From Tetrahymena thermophila SB210 (Eukaryota; Ciliophora; Oligohymenophorea; Hymenostomatida; Tetrahymenidae): 64,000 nucleotides of DNA. The notes beneath the pieces were generated by a model, which was given only the letters and a program-made list of their open reading frames with translations, ran no database searches and was not told the origin of the DNA. The stretch covers positions 372,001 to 436,000 of the forward strand of contig NW_002476246.1 of the NCBI RefSeq assembly GCF_000189635.1, given 5' to 3'. Position 1 is the first letter of the stretch. Each line of letters starts with the position of its first letter. Shown piece by piece: positions 24,201 through 34,811 of the stretch. Made by a program: the position numbers and the translations under genes.

Positions 24201-24697
24201 TTGTCATTGATCTTTTTAGATTTATTTTTAATCTAGTAAAAGATTTGATTTTATCAATTAAGCAATATTATAAAACTTAAAAGCATGAAAAAATCTTAAA
24301 TAAATAAGAAAATTAATTAAAAAGAATGAGTGCATTAATTAAATTACCAATAGGAGAGATGACATCTTAAATTTCTTTACCTTTCATAGGAAGTAATGCA
24401 ATAAAATTAAGTTCTAAAATATTAGTTGAAACTAATTTATCTCCTGAAAATCGAAAAGGGAAAATAAATACTTTCAAACACTAAGGAGATTCTAATGAAA
24501 AATATATTTCTCAAACATAATTTATGAGTTAATATATATAATAGAATAATAATTAAAATTAAGTCTAATCATAAAGAGAAATTGCTAATATCCATTAATA
24601 ATCTTTTTAAGACCTTTCTTAAATAAGCAATTAAATTATATAAGATAAATAAGTAAAAAGTAACAAAATTAATATTAGCTAATTATTAAAATCATGA
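18204..24697 (+). CDS. Giant cysteine-rich multi-pass membrane protein 2, 2026 aa
   Basis: Exons 18204-18276, 18347-19126, 19319-19804, 19912-23786 and 23831-24697, 6081 nt in frame, with TGA at 24695-24697. Exons 1, 2, 3 and 5 have exactly the same lengths as in giant genes 1 and 3, which strongly supports the model and argues for selection on the frame. The domain layout is as in giant protein 1: signal peptide, N-terminal domain, cysteine modules from ~200, juxtamembrane domain, ~8 hydrophobic segments from ~1482, Gln/Asn-rich tail. It is longer than paralogue 1 by exactly 204 residues because it carries four 306-nt units (~801-1208) instead of two. Near-identity to copy 1 extends over exons, introns and upstream DNA. 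Differences such as TAA/CAA swaps are mostly silent. Surface receptor or recognition function is inferred from architecture. Confidence 0.93.
20976..22199 (+). repeat. Four tandem 306-nt (102-aa) units inside giant gene 2
   Basis: GTATAAAATTG-type anchors at 20976, 21282, 21588, 21894 and 22200 are each 306 nt apart with no indels. The central units are nearly identical to each other, pointing to recent in-frame amplification. Confidence 0.92.
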
Positions 24698-25202
24698 TTT
24701 TTCTTCAAAATTTAGCTTTTTAAAAAGCATTAAATATATTTAAAATAAAAGTTAGAATTTCATATTATATTTTTATTTTCTGTTTTTTAACAATTCTTTA
24801 AATTTTTAAAAATAATTAACTATTAAATAATAATAAAATATATTAAATATTACTTTTTTAAGTTAATTTATCATAAAAACTTGTATATAATATGATAATT
24901 TTAGAGATATTATTAATTAAAGAAATAACCTTAATATTTCAAATATTTTTTATTTTTATTTACTTTTATATAACTAATTAATTTTTATTAGAAATATTTC
25001 TTTACATTATTATATCTTTGATTTAATCATATTAATAAATTTAAATTCATTTTATTTAATTTATGTTTAAAATATTTCATTTTTATTTTTAGATTTTTTT
25101 TTTTTTTTGAATTATTAAAATAATATATAATTTTTTAAACTTTAATAGTAAATTTTAGAGAAAGCAAAAATTAATTAGAAAAGTTAAATAATTAAAAAAT
25201 AA
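24698..25202. other. Junction between block 2 and block 3
   Basis: The 3' flank of giant gene 2, then from about 24826 the start of block 3. It is A+T rich with T runs and no gene. Confidence 0.5.
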
Positions 25203-26353
25203 ATGTAGAAATCATAGAATAGTAATAGCCAAAATTTATTTTATAAGATTATGAAAAAAGATAAATCGATATAGATTTTACTAATATAGAGAAAGAGCTG
25301 GATTAATTCAAATAGCGGATTGAATTAAATAAATAAGATTTAGAGGCTATGATAAAATTAGGATTAATCTATCTTAGATATTATAAAAATAAAAAGAATT
25401 TGTTTGCAATATTTTGAAAGAGTTCTCAAAATTGATGAAAGAGATATAGATGCACTGCTAGGTAAATGCTACTGCATTTTAGAAGATTAAAAAAAACTGA
25501 ATTGAGTAATGTTAATCACTTATTGATAAATGTTTTTCCCAAAAGAAAAAGTATTGGAGAATATACTACTATTAATCTATGCTTTATTATCTAATGTATA
25601 AAGATTGTCTTAGCAAAAAGTTTATAATGAAGGCACTGAAACATTAACCAAAGCAGTATTTATCCCTTTCTCTTCTTGCATTAATACAAAATTAATTTTC
25701 TTCTGAAGTCGAATAGTCTAAATGTATTATTTATAATCTTGGTATAAATCCTTAAGGTTTTAAATATGGCTTTTCTGTATTTTATAAGTAGGAAAGATTT
25801 ATGAAAAGCTTATTAAATAACCTAATTAAGCAACATCATCCATTTTTTAATCATGCAAAAAAAGATATAATTATTCTTAAGCTTATAAAATGGTAAGTGA
25901 TATTTATTCTAACCAACTAATGATGAAGCCTACTTGAGTATGGGGGGAAATAAAGGATAAATAAAACAAGAAAGAATAATTATTGGAATATTTTTTTAAA
26001 ACTATAGAAATAAATCCTCAAAATGAAACTGCATATATTTTGATTCTTGATAGGTATGAGTAAATGGGTTATTAAGAAAGGAATTTTATGATTTATGCAC
26101 TCAATTTTATAAGAACAATCCTTATTCTGCTGACGCTAGTTTTGAGATGGCTTATTCACTTTAAACCCAAAAAGATTTTTATCCAGCTTTAAAATACAAT
26201 TAAAAATTTCTTAATTCTACTTTTTATGTTGATATTTACAACAACATAGGAAATGTATATTTTCAACTGAAATATTTAGAAGAGGCTAAAAACTACTTTC
26301 TTAAAACCCTACAGTAGGACCCTTATGATTTACAATTCAATAAAAACTTAAAT
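25203..26353 (+). pseudogene. TPR pseudogene, block 3, 3' end lost
   Basis: Recognisable from ATG at 25203. It shares the GAATTGAG base loss (about 25500) and the ~58-nt deletion (about 25919) with the block-2 copy, and it has extra lesions such as the added T near 25400. It stops abruptly after AAAAACTTAAATA at about 26353, where sequence of the neighbouring 417-aa gene begins, so the acidic tail and the intergenic DNA are missing. Confidence 0.9.
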
Positions 26354-26861
26354 AATGAGTATAATTAATATAGTTAATTTTGTCTAGTAAAAGTTAAAGA
26401 GCTGATGAAGTAATATAATTTAAGCTCATATTATATAGGTAGGACTAATTTTAAAGATGGATCTTTGGATATAAGTAATGTTGGATATTCCAAATTTTAA
26501 AATAGTACTAAATATAAAACAATAGTTAATTTTACTACTCTAGATAGATATGATTTAATGTCAGATTCGAATTACCATAAAATACAGCCACCTACTTATA
26601 GAGGTTTGTTTGGCAATTTCTTCTTTTGCTTAATAGAAATAAATATTGATACAAATTATTTAAAGGGTTTTCTAGACTCTAAGAATGACATTTAATCTAA
26701 AAATTTTAAGTTTAATTTATTTTTATAAAAAGAGTTATCTTTCTTTTAAGAAGATATTGAATACTCTATTTTATCATAGTCCTTTTTGGAAAAGTACTAT
26801 TAAGACTAAATAAAAAAAATATAAGTGCTACATAATTAATATATGACCTATAATATATTGA
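26354..26861 (+). pseudogene. Fragment of the 417-aa gene, block 3
   Basis: It begins at ATGAGTATAATTAAT, which matches about 5187 of the intact gene, so the first ~200 codons are gone. A second deletion at about 26492 removes ~150 nt (the segment from SNGLLDLICL to LFCLMSR). The rest has many substitutions and ends at about 26861. It is non-functional. Confidence 0.88.
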
Positions 26862-27019
26862 AGGGTTTTAAAAATAGACAAATTATTAAAAAATAATTAA
26901 TAGTAAATTTTATAAAATAGAATAATTAAATTTTGATTGATTTATAAAAATTTAATGAAAATTAATAATGTAATTGATAACTTCTAAAAAACCAATTTTT
27001 TTGGTATAGAAACAAATTT

Positions 27020-27046
27020 GATAATAATAATAATAATAATAATAAT
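27020..27046. repeat. (AAT)n microsatellite
   Basis: About nine ATA/AAT triplets in a row. It is expanded only in block 3; blocks 1 and 2 have GATAATAATATTAATTG at the same place. Confidence 0.85.
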
Positions 27047-27994
27047 TAAAAAATATGAAAAATATTCAAAAAATTTTATTTTTATTTAATATTTTGTGCT
27101 TTAAATATAAATTATAATAATTTATTTTATGAAAGTTATTATATTTTAGTACTTCCTTATTTTAGTTGTTGTTTTATTACTTGAAAATACAAAATATCTT
27201 TTAAATTAGGTATAAATTAAAATCCACAAAAATCATTAAAATTAATGAGTTAATAATTTTTTTGTAATAAAAATGATATTTTAATTAATAAGAAAATAAC
27301 TTAGAATATTAATATTGATATAAAAAGAAAATAAATAGTTGAAATATATTGATTAATTTATTATTTGATTTATTTTCTAAATGTAAACTAAACCATAATT
27401 TGATTTTTTATTTGGTTTACTCATTTACGACTAAATTATTTACTCTAAAATTAAAAATTGTATCAATGTAAAATATGTTTGAAATTACATTATTATAATT
27501 AATAGTTTATTTATTTTATGAAAATATATGAAAAAACATACAATTATTAAATGATTTAGCCATTATTATTTTCAATCAAAAGTTTTTTCAATTTTTTAAA
27601 AATAAATAAATGTAGGAAAAACTTAAAGGAATGGTACAAGTAATAATAATGTATCCACCTTTAATAATTATCTTGATTATTTTTAAATTGTATTTCTAAA
27701 AAAATTAGTACGAATTATTCAAAAATTAATAATACTATCTATACAATAATACAATTACTTTGGTTGGTTCTATTTTAATTAAAAATTTAATGGCTATCTT
27801 TGAATTATAATTATATATGATAATTACCATTCCTTAATGTTTTTAAAATATCAAAATAAGTCGAATAAATGCCAGAAAAAGTATCTATTAACTATATACT
27901 GCAATTTCTCATTATCTTTAATAGAATAATGTTAAATAGTTTTTGAAATTTTAAATATTAATTCATTTCTATATTTTTAGATTATATATTTGGT

Positions 27995-28160
27995 TTGCTT
28001 ACAATACACTGGAAAATGTAAAAAAGTTAAGCGGTTAAGCTTTGAACTAGTTTATGAATCATTATGTAATATTAGACAAAAGATTATCTGATTAAGGTGA
28101 AAACATAAGCGAGTTTATTTGTTTACAATTACTTTACAAGCAGTATAAATTTTATTATTT
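27995..28160 (-). other. Inverted ~165-bp segment upstream of giant gene 3
   Basis: The sequence from about TTACAATACACTGG to ACAAGCAGTATAAA is the reverse complement of roughly 17885-18040 in block 2. Flanking DNA on both sides stays in normal orientation (left CAATTTCTCATTATC, right AAATATCCC). It carries the octamer pair in the opposite orientation. Confidence 0.8.
28025..28040 (-). promoter_or_regulatory. Tandem octamer upstream of giant gene 3, inverted
   Basis: AGTTAAGCGGTTAAGC is the reverse complement of the motif at 7098 and 17995. It is conserved although it lies inside the inverted segment. Confidence 0.35.
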
Positions 28161-28352
28161 TGTTTAACAATTACCAAAATATAAAGTATAAAATATCCCT
28201 TTTTACATAGAATCAAAAAATCATCAATAATCCAATTCTTTCTTCCTAATCATAATTAAAGAATAATACATAATAAATAAAATTTAGTCAAAAAGATATT
28301 TAATTATACTAAATAAACATATATATCAAATTTATTCCTAATAAAGTTCTCT

Positions 28353-31300
28353 ATGAAAAAGAATTATAAAATGGTTTCTTGGAAAAACTCTATTCTATTT
28401 TGGATTTTTAGTTTTTTTATTTCAAGTAATGCTTTAAATAAATTAAACTTATTAGAATTGAATGATAATGTTATTAAAAATCTTTGTTTAAAAAAAAGGA
28501 ATAAAAGCTTATGAGGTATTATATATGATGGATTTTACACCTGGTTTTGATAGCAGTACTTTATTTTAGAACTCATGGAGTATTATATCTGGGACATATG
28601 ATCCATCATAATAAAAGGCAGATTATTCTTGCAAGACTTCAACGTCAACAACTGCAGGTGTTTTATCACCATATTATAAACTTTATCCATAAGGATTTCA
28701 GGTTACCTCTTCGGCTTAGCAATAACCTTATCAATTTACTTATGCTGATATTCTTTATTTTACAACTGCTAGTGATTTAATAGATTTTAATATGGTTGAC
28801 TAGCAAAATAATGTCGCTACTTCGCTTTTAGGAAGTACAGGTGATCAATAAAATTAATAATGCGCATATTAAATCAGTTGCAGTAAAAATAGTCCATTGA
28901 AAGATGTAGTTGAATTTTCTTTGTCTTACAATAAGTAATTTATAAGTTAAAATCCTGTAACATCGTTTACTTACGACAGAAATCCTGTTTATGGAGATTG
29001 GTTTGGGTTGTTGAAAATTGTGATTTGGTCTAACTGTGTTGAAAATTGCTTGACCTGTCAAGATGCTAATAATTGTAAGGTGTGCATAAAAGGATTTAAT
29101 CAATACACTCTTTCAAATGGAAATAAAGTATGTGAAGAAACTAGTGGTTGTAAAACTACTAACTGTTTTTCATGTATAAAAAATTCTGACTTAAATTTAA
29201 ATAAATGCGTTAAATGTAATCCTGGATATACATTAGATTCTATTGGCAATTGTTTAGTTTAAAATAACTGTTCATCTAGTAAATTATTTTATTTCAATTT
29301 TTAATATTAATTAAGTAATTTACTTATTTAAAATAAAAATATTATTTTACTACAAAACTAAATTAAAATCAAAAAATCAAGCAACTTTTTAAATACTTAA
29401 TTTAATTTTTATAATTTTTAAAAAAATAATTAAATAATTTAAAATTAAAAATTTATTTTATTTTAGGTTAATATTATTCTAGCAGTGATAAAGCTTGTGT
29501 TAATTACCAATCACTTTGTTTGATGCAAGTTAGTGGTTAGTATAATTAATGGTAAGCATGCGCTTAAGCAGTTAGTACATCAATCATTAAATGTCCAAAA
29601 GAAAAAACTATATTAATATACGAATTAAAAAATTATAAAGTATTAACATGTGACTGTAAAGTTGATTATTGTGATGTATGCTAAAATGCTTAAACTTGTG
29701 ATTCATGCAAGACTGGTTATTAACTTAATTCACAAAAAACTTTATGTACTTTCAACGCATGTCCGTAAGGATAAAGTAAAGACCCTAATTCTGGTTTTTG
29801 TGTTGCTAATTGCCCAGGAACTAATTGTTTGACTTGTAATAACACTTAATGTCTTAGTTGCCTTTCTAATGCAAACTATTATATTGACTAATCTAATCCT
29901 TAAAACTGTGTCACCTGTAATATTACTAATTGCTAAACTTGTTCAGGTGATGGTAAAGCACTTTTCATATAAAAATTTTTAATTTTTAATAAATTTTATT
30001 AATAAAAAACAAAATTTTATGAAAAAAAATGATTTTATTTATTTTTATAAATTTAAAAATAGGAAAATGCTCAGTTTGTGTTTCTGGTTATACTTTAAGT
30101 ATTGACAAATTATCTTGCAATTCATGTAGTGTTTAAAATTGTATAGCTTGCTAAAGTAATTCATCTACTCTTTGTAGTTAATGTGCACCAAATTACTTAA
30201 AAAGTGGAGATAGCACCTATTGTGCTTGTAATGTAAACGGCTGTTTGAAGTGCCAGTAAAATGATGGATCAAAATGTTTAACTTGTGCTAATAATTACAT
30301 TTAAAACAACAATCTTTGTTAATGTCAAGTCAATAATTGCTAAATATGCAACCCAATAGATGGAGCTAAATGCTTATTATGTAATGCTGGGCTAACTTAT
30401 AATACACAAAATAATACATGTTATTGCCCTATAAAGAATTGTATTTCCTGCAGTAATTAAGTAGGGTAATGTTAGACCTGTTAATTATATTATTTATTAA
30501 GTTCTGATAGCTAAAACTGCACTTGTAATCTTTTAAATTGTTAAATTTGTGATCCTAATGATGGTAGTATATGCCTTTAATGCAATACTGGCTATACTGT
30601 TGATTCTAATACAAATTAATGTAAGAGCACAATTAAAAACTGCTTAACAACTTAGCCAAATAGTTCTAATCAATGCTAATTTTGTCAAAATAATTATTTA
30701 CTTGATAGTTCTCAATAGTGCTAGTGCCAAGTTGATAATTGCTAAATTTGTTCACCTAATGATGGTAAATTGTGTGATGTCTGTAAAAGTGGATACAATA
30801 AGAATATAAATAGTTAATGCTAATCTTCTTTACTAAATTGTTTAGCAATAAACGCTAATGATATTACTAAATGTTAAGTTTGCTAAAAAAACTATCAATT
30901 AGATAGCTCATTCTAATGTTAATGTCAAGCTCAAAATTGTAAATCGTGTTCTTCTTCTGATGGAAATATCTGCTTACAATGTAGCTAAGGTTATGTTTTA
31001 GATCAAAGTACAAATCAATGTAAAAGTACTATTTAAAACTGCTTAAAAACCAACCCCAGCAATTTAAGTTAATGTTAAAGTTGTTAGATAAATTATTAAC
31101 TTGATAGCTCTTATCAATGCCAATGCTAAGTATAAAATTGTTAAATATGCTCTCCAAATGATGGTAATATATGCAACAAATGTGCTAATAACTATTTATA
31201 AAGCTCAAATAATTAAAACTGTAGTTGCATTTCTTAAAATTGTTAAATATGTGATAAACTTGATGGCCAACTATGTTAAAATTGTAATTTTGGATACATT

Positions 31301-33938
31301 TTAGACCCTACTACTAAAAATTGCTTCAAATAAATATAAAACTGTCAAACTTATAATCCTCTCAACTATTCAAATTGTTAATAGTGTATAAATAATTTTA
31401 TTTTAGACTAGACTACAAAACAATGTGTATGTAGTGTATAAAATTGTTAAATTTGCTCCGATGTAAATGGATAGATATGTAAAACATGTATTAAAAATTA
31501 CATGGGTCCATAGTGCTTATGCTAAGTATAAAACTGTAGCATTTGCTCAATATAAGATGGTAATATTTGTGATACTTGTAATTTAGGTTATAAATGGAAT
31601 AATTAAACTAACAAATGTGATGCAATACCAAAATGTTTAGTTTAAAATTGTGATTAATGCTAATTAAATAATTCTAACTCGTGCTCTTAATGCTCAGATG
31701 GATATTCAATCTTAATAAATTCCTAATAAAATACCAGTCCAATCAATATATGCTAAAAAACAAATGCTTGTATGGTTGATGGATGTTAAACATGCTCTCA
31801 AACTAACAATAATATGTGTTTAAAATGTAATGATCCACTAATAGTTAAGAATCTAGGGAAACTATGTCAATCAATTGATTTAAATGATTTTGATGTTATT
31901 TATAAAGCTACTGATATTGGATATAATGTAACCATTTCTTTTTAAGAAAATTTAGTTAATTTTAATTTAATTAATTATGAGAAAATATTAAGTATTGAAA
32001 TAACAGGAATTTAAAATTATACTTATTAAGTGACAAATGTATTAAACAACAAAATATATCTCAGTATTAAAGTTGATTAAAACTGTAAAAATTAAAAACT
32101 AGAAGTGAAATTACATGATCCTAATTTTGTTTAAATAAATAATATTTAAAACAATTACAAGGAAGTTTAATTAAGTAGTTATGTAGTTTAAAGTTAAAAT
32201 TAATAACAGCAAGCATAGGCAGCAAAAACTGCTAGTTAGAGCATGCAAACTACATTACTATATTCAATGCTTTCAATAGCAATGATTGGAAACTTTTATG
32301 TGCTTTTTAACACTATCGATCTTACCACTTTTATATATTTTTTGATGTTTGTAAATGTCAGATATCCTTCTAATGTAACTGCATTTTGCTCTATTTTTCA
32401 AAATTTCTAAATGGCTTTCATCCCTAATGTCTTTTAAGTATACCTTACTGATCCGAACTATATTTAACCCAACACTCCAGGTAAATTTATGGATTATGGA
32501 AATGATGCATACCTTCTAAATAGCTCAGGTTAGAGTTTTACAATAGTTTTTGGCATTTTAGCAATTTACATATTTATAAAATTATTCAGTTTTATAAAAA
32601 TACCTGGATTTTAGTTGTATCTATAAAAGAAAATTGAAAGTGGTTGGGAATATAATGCTTTTTTTGATCTTATTTGGACTGTCTACATGTATGTAGTTGT
32701 AGGAGTTTTCTTGCAATTTTACAAATTCGAATTCACAGAGTCTCTATCTTTCTTAAATTATACCCTTTTCTCTATGTCTTTTATAGCAATGTTTGTCATC
32801 CCAATTATGATTGCAATATTTATTTCTAAGACACCTAACTTAAATGACCCAAGAATTCAAAAGTAATTTTCATCAATCGTAGGAGGATTAAAAGTTGGTG
32901 GTGACTCAGAAGAAAAATAGCAAAGATTACCATCTATAGAAAATAAGATTGGTTCTGAATGTAATATAAATGAAGATTAAATTAACAAAAAGTCTAAGTA
33001 TTCTGAAATAGCTGGTTCTTTAAAAGTAAATTTATTTGAAACTTTTAAATTTAATTTAATTTTTTTTTAAGTAGAATAAAAAAATAAAGTACTAAGAAAG
33101 AGTTATGAGATATAGCAAATATACAAATGTTTTTTTGTACTTCAGAAAAATTGCTTATGCCATATTCATCATTTACTTATTTGATTGTCCATATGTTTAA
33201 TTGATTTTAATAAGTCTCCTAAATGCTTTTTTAGCATTTTTTTATTTTTATATTTGTCCTCAAGATAAATAGTTTGAAAACATAAGAAATGGCTTGAGTG
33301 AAGTTTTTTTAATAGTGATGCAAATATGTGCTGGAATCCTTGTGGATGATAAGTAGGATCAAGATGAACAAGAAAGAATAAACATTGGCTGGGTGTTAAT
33401 TGGAAGTGCCTCTTTTATTTTACTAATGCATATATTTACTGTTGTCATTGATCTTTTTAGATTTATCTTTAATCTAGTAAAAGATTTGATTTTATCTATT
33501 TAGCAATATTATAAAACTTAAAAGCATCAAAAAATCTTAAATAAATAAGAAAATTAATTATAAAAAATGAGTACATTAATTAAATTACCAATAGGAGAGA
33601 TGACATCTTAAATTTCTTTACCTTTCATAAGAAGTAATACAATAAAATTAAGTTCTAAAATATTAATTCAATCTAATATATCTCCAGAAAATAGAAAAGG
33701 GAAAACAAATACTTTAAAACTTTAAGAAGATTCTAATGAAAAATATATTTCTCAAACGTAATTTATGAGATAATATATTTAATAGAACAATAATTAAAAT
33801 TAAGCCTAATCATAAAGAGAAATTACTAATATCCATTAATAATCTTTTTAGGACCTTTCCTATATAAGCAGTTAAATTATATTAGATAAATAAGCAAAAA
33901 GTAACAAAATTAACAGTAGCTAATTATTAAAATCATGA
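28353..33938 (+). CDS. Giant cysteine-rich multi-pass membrane protein 3, 1722 aa
   Basis: Exons 28353-28425, 28499-29278, 29467-29952, 30063-33025 and 33072-33938, 5169 nt in frame, with TGA at 33936-33938. Exons 1, 2, 3 and 5 are identical in length to those of giant genes 1 and 2. The signal peptide (MKKNYKMVSWKNSILFWIFS) is followed by the N-terminal domain, cysteine modules, and a single 306-nt unit at ~802-903. The juxtamembrane domain, ~8 hydrophobic segments from ~1177 and the Gln/Asn-rich tail come next. The transmembrane part and exon 5 are highly conserved with copies 1 and 2, while the extracellular cysteine region has diverged more. The frame has stayed open although both neighbouring genes in this block decayed, which argues for selection on this gene. 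Function is inferred only. Confidence 0.93.
31130..31435 (+). repeat. Single 306-nt unit in giant gene 3
   Basis: Anchors at 31130 and 31436 are 306 nt apart. This is the single-unit state of the array that has two and four units in paralogues 1 and 2. Confidence 0.88.
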
Positions 33939-34811
33939 TTTTTCTTCAAAATTTAGCTAATATAAATTAAATATATTTAAAATAAATATTAGTTTAAATA
34001 TGATTTTTATATCAGTATTTTGACAATTATTTGAATTATTTAAACTAATTAAATTTTCTTTTTTAAAAATATGTTATTTAAAGTTGATTCAGACAATTAA
34101 AAATTTTAATTTTATATTAAAAGTCGTATATTTTATGTCGTATTTACTTTAAACCCTAACATTAAAATTTTTTTATTTTCTATTTAAATTAAACTTACAA
34201 TAAAATTTATTTATTAAAAATTAATTTTTTGGAATTTGAAGTACAAAAATAATACATTTTAAATAATAATTTACATTATATTATATTGAAAATTAATCAA
34301 ATAAAGAAGAGATATTGAAAAATTTACAAATTTTAAAAATTTATAAAAAAATTGATCTATCTATGACAAATCGATTTATCAAGCACAATACTGGTAATTA
34401 TATTTAAAGGAACCTAAATACTATTATGCATACCATCATGTGTGATATATATTTGTCTTTATTTTCTCTTACTTTTAATTTCTTTTCATTAAAAAGTTCT
34501 TATGGTATATATTCTACATAATTAATTCGTTTTATTCTTTAACTAATTCAAATAAACATTTTGTACGAAAATTTAAATTCTTTACTTAATAAAATTAACA
34601 TTATAAAATAAAGATTGATAAAATTCATAGAAGTAAGTATAAAAAATTAACTCCATCTAAATATATGAGAATAACAAAAAATTAGAATTTTAAAGTTTCT
34701 TGAAAAAATAGTATCTAATTTTAAATGTTTTTGCAAAGAGAAAAAATAAAGCTTAATAATAATTAATATTTATTTAAATCTATTTTATGGATTATATATA
34801 TTTAACTACAA
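33939..34811. other. Convergent intergenic region between giant genes 3 and 4
   Basis: Some 870 bp of A+T-rich DNA between two facing 3' ends. Similarity to block 3' flanks fades by about 34045. No gene or RNA is seen. Confidence 0.6.

Larger units (their letters stand above)
13330..24825 (+). repeat. Tandem segmental duplication, block 2 of 3
   Basis: An ~11.5-kb unit with the same gene order as block 1. Its TPR and 417-aa genes are broken and its giant gene is intact. From about 16.3 kb onward it is strikingly similar to block 1; before that it resembles block 3 in its broken sites. Confidence 0.9.
26862..28352. other. Upstream region of giant gene 3
   Basis: A diverged version of 5850-7306. 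It contains an AAT microsatellite (27020-27046) and an inverted segment (27995-28160). No gene is seen. Confidence 0.6.
24826..34045 (+). repeat. Tandem segmental duplication, block 3 of 3
   Basis: An ~9.2-kb unit, shorter than the others because about 1.5 kb has been lost at the junction of its two pseudogenes and its giant gene has only one 306-nt unit. Overall it is more diverged from blocks 1 and 2 than they are from each other, except across the TPR pseudogene. Confidence 0.88.
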
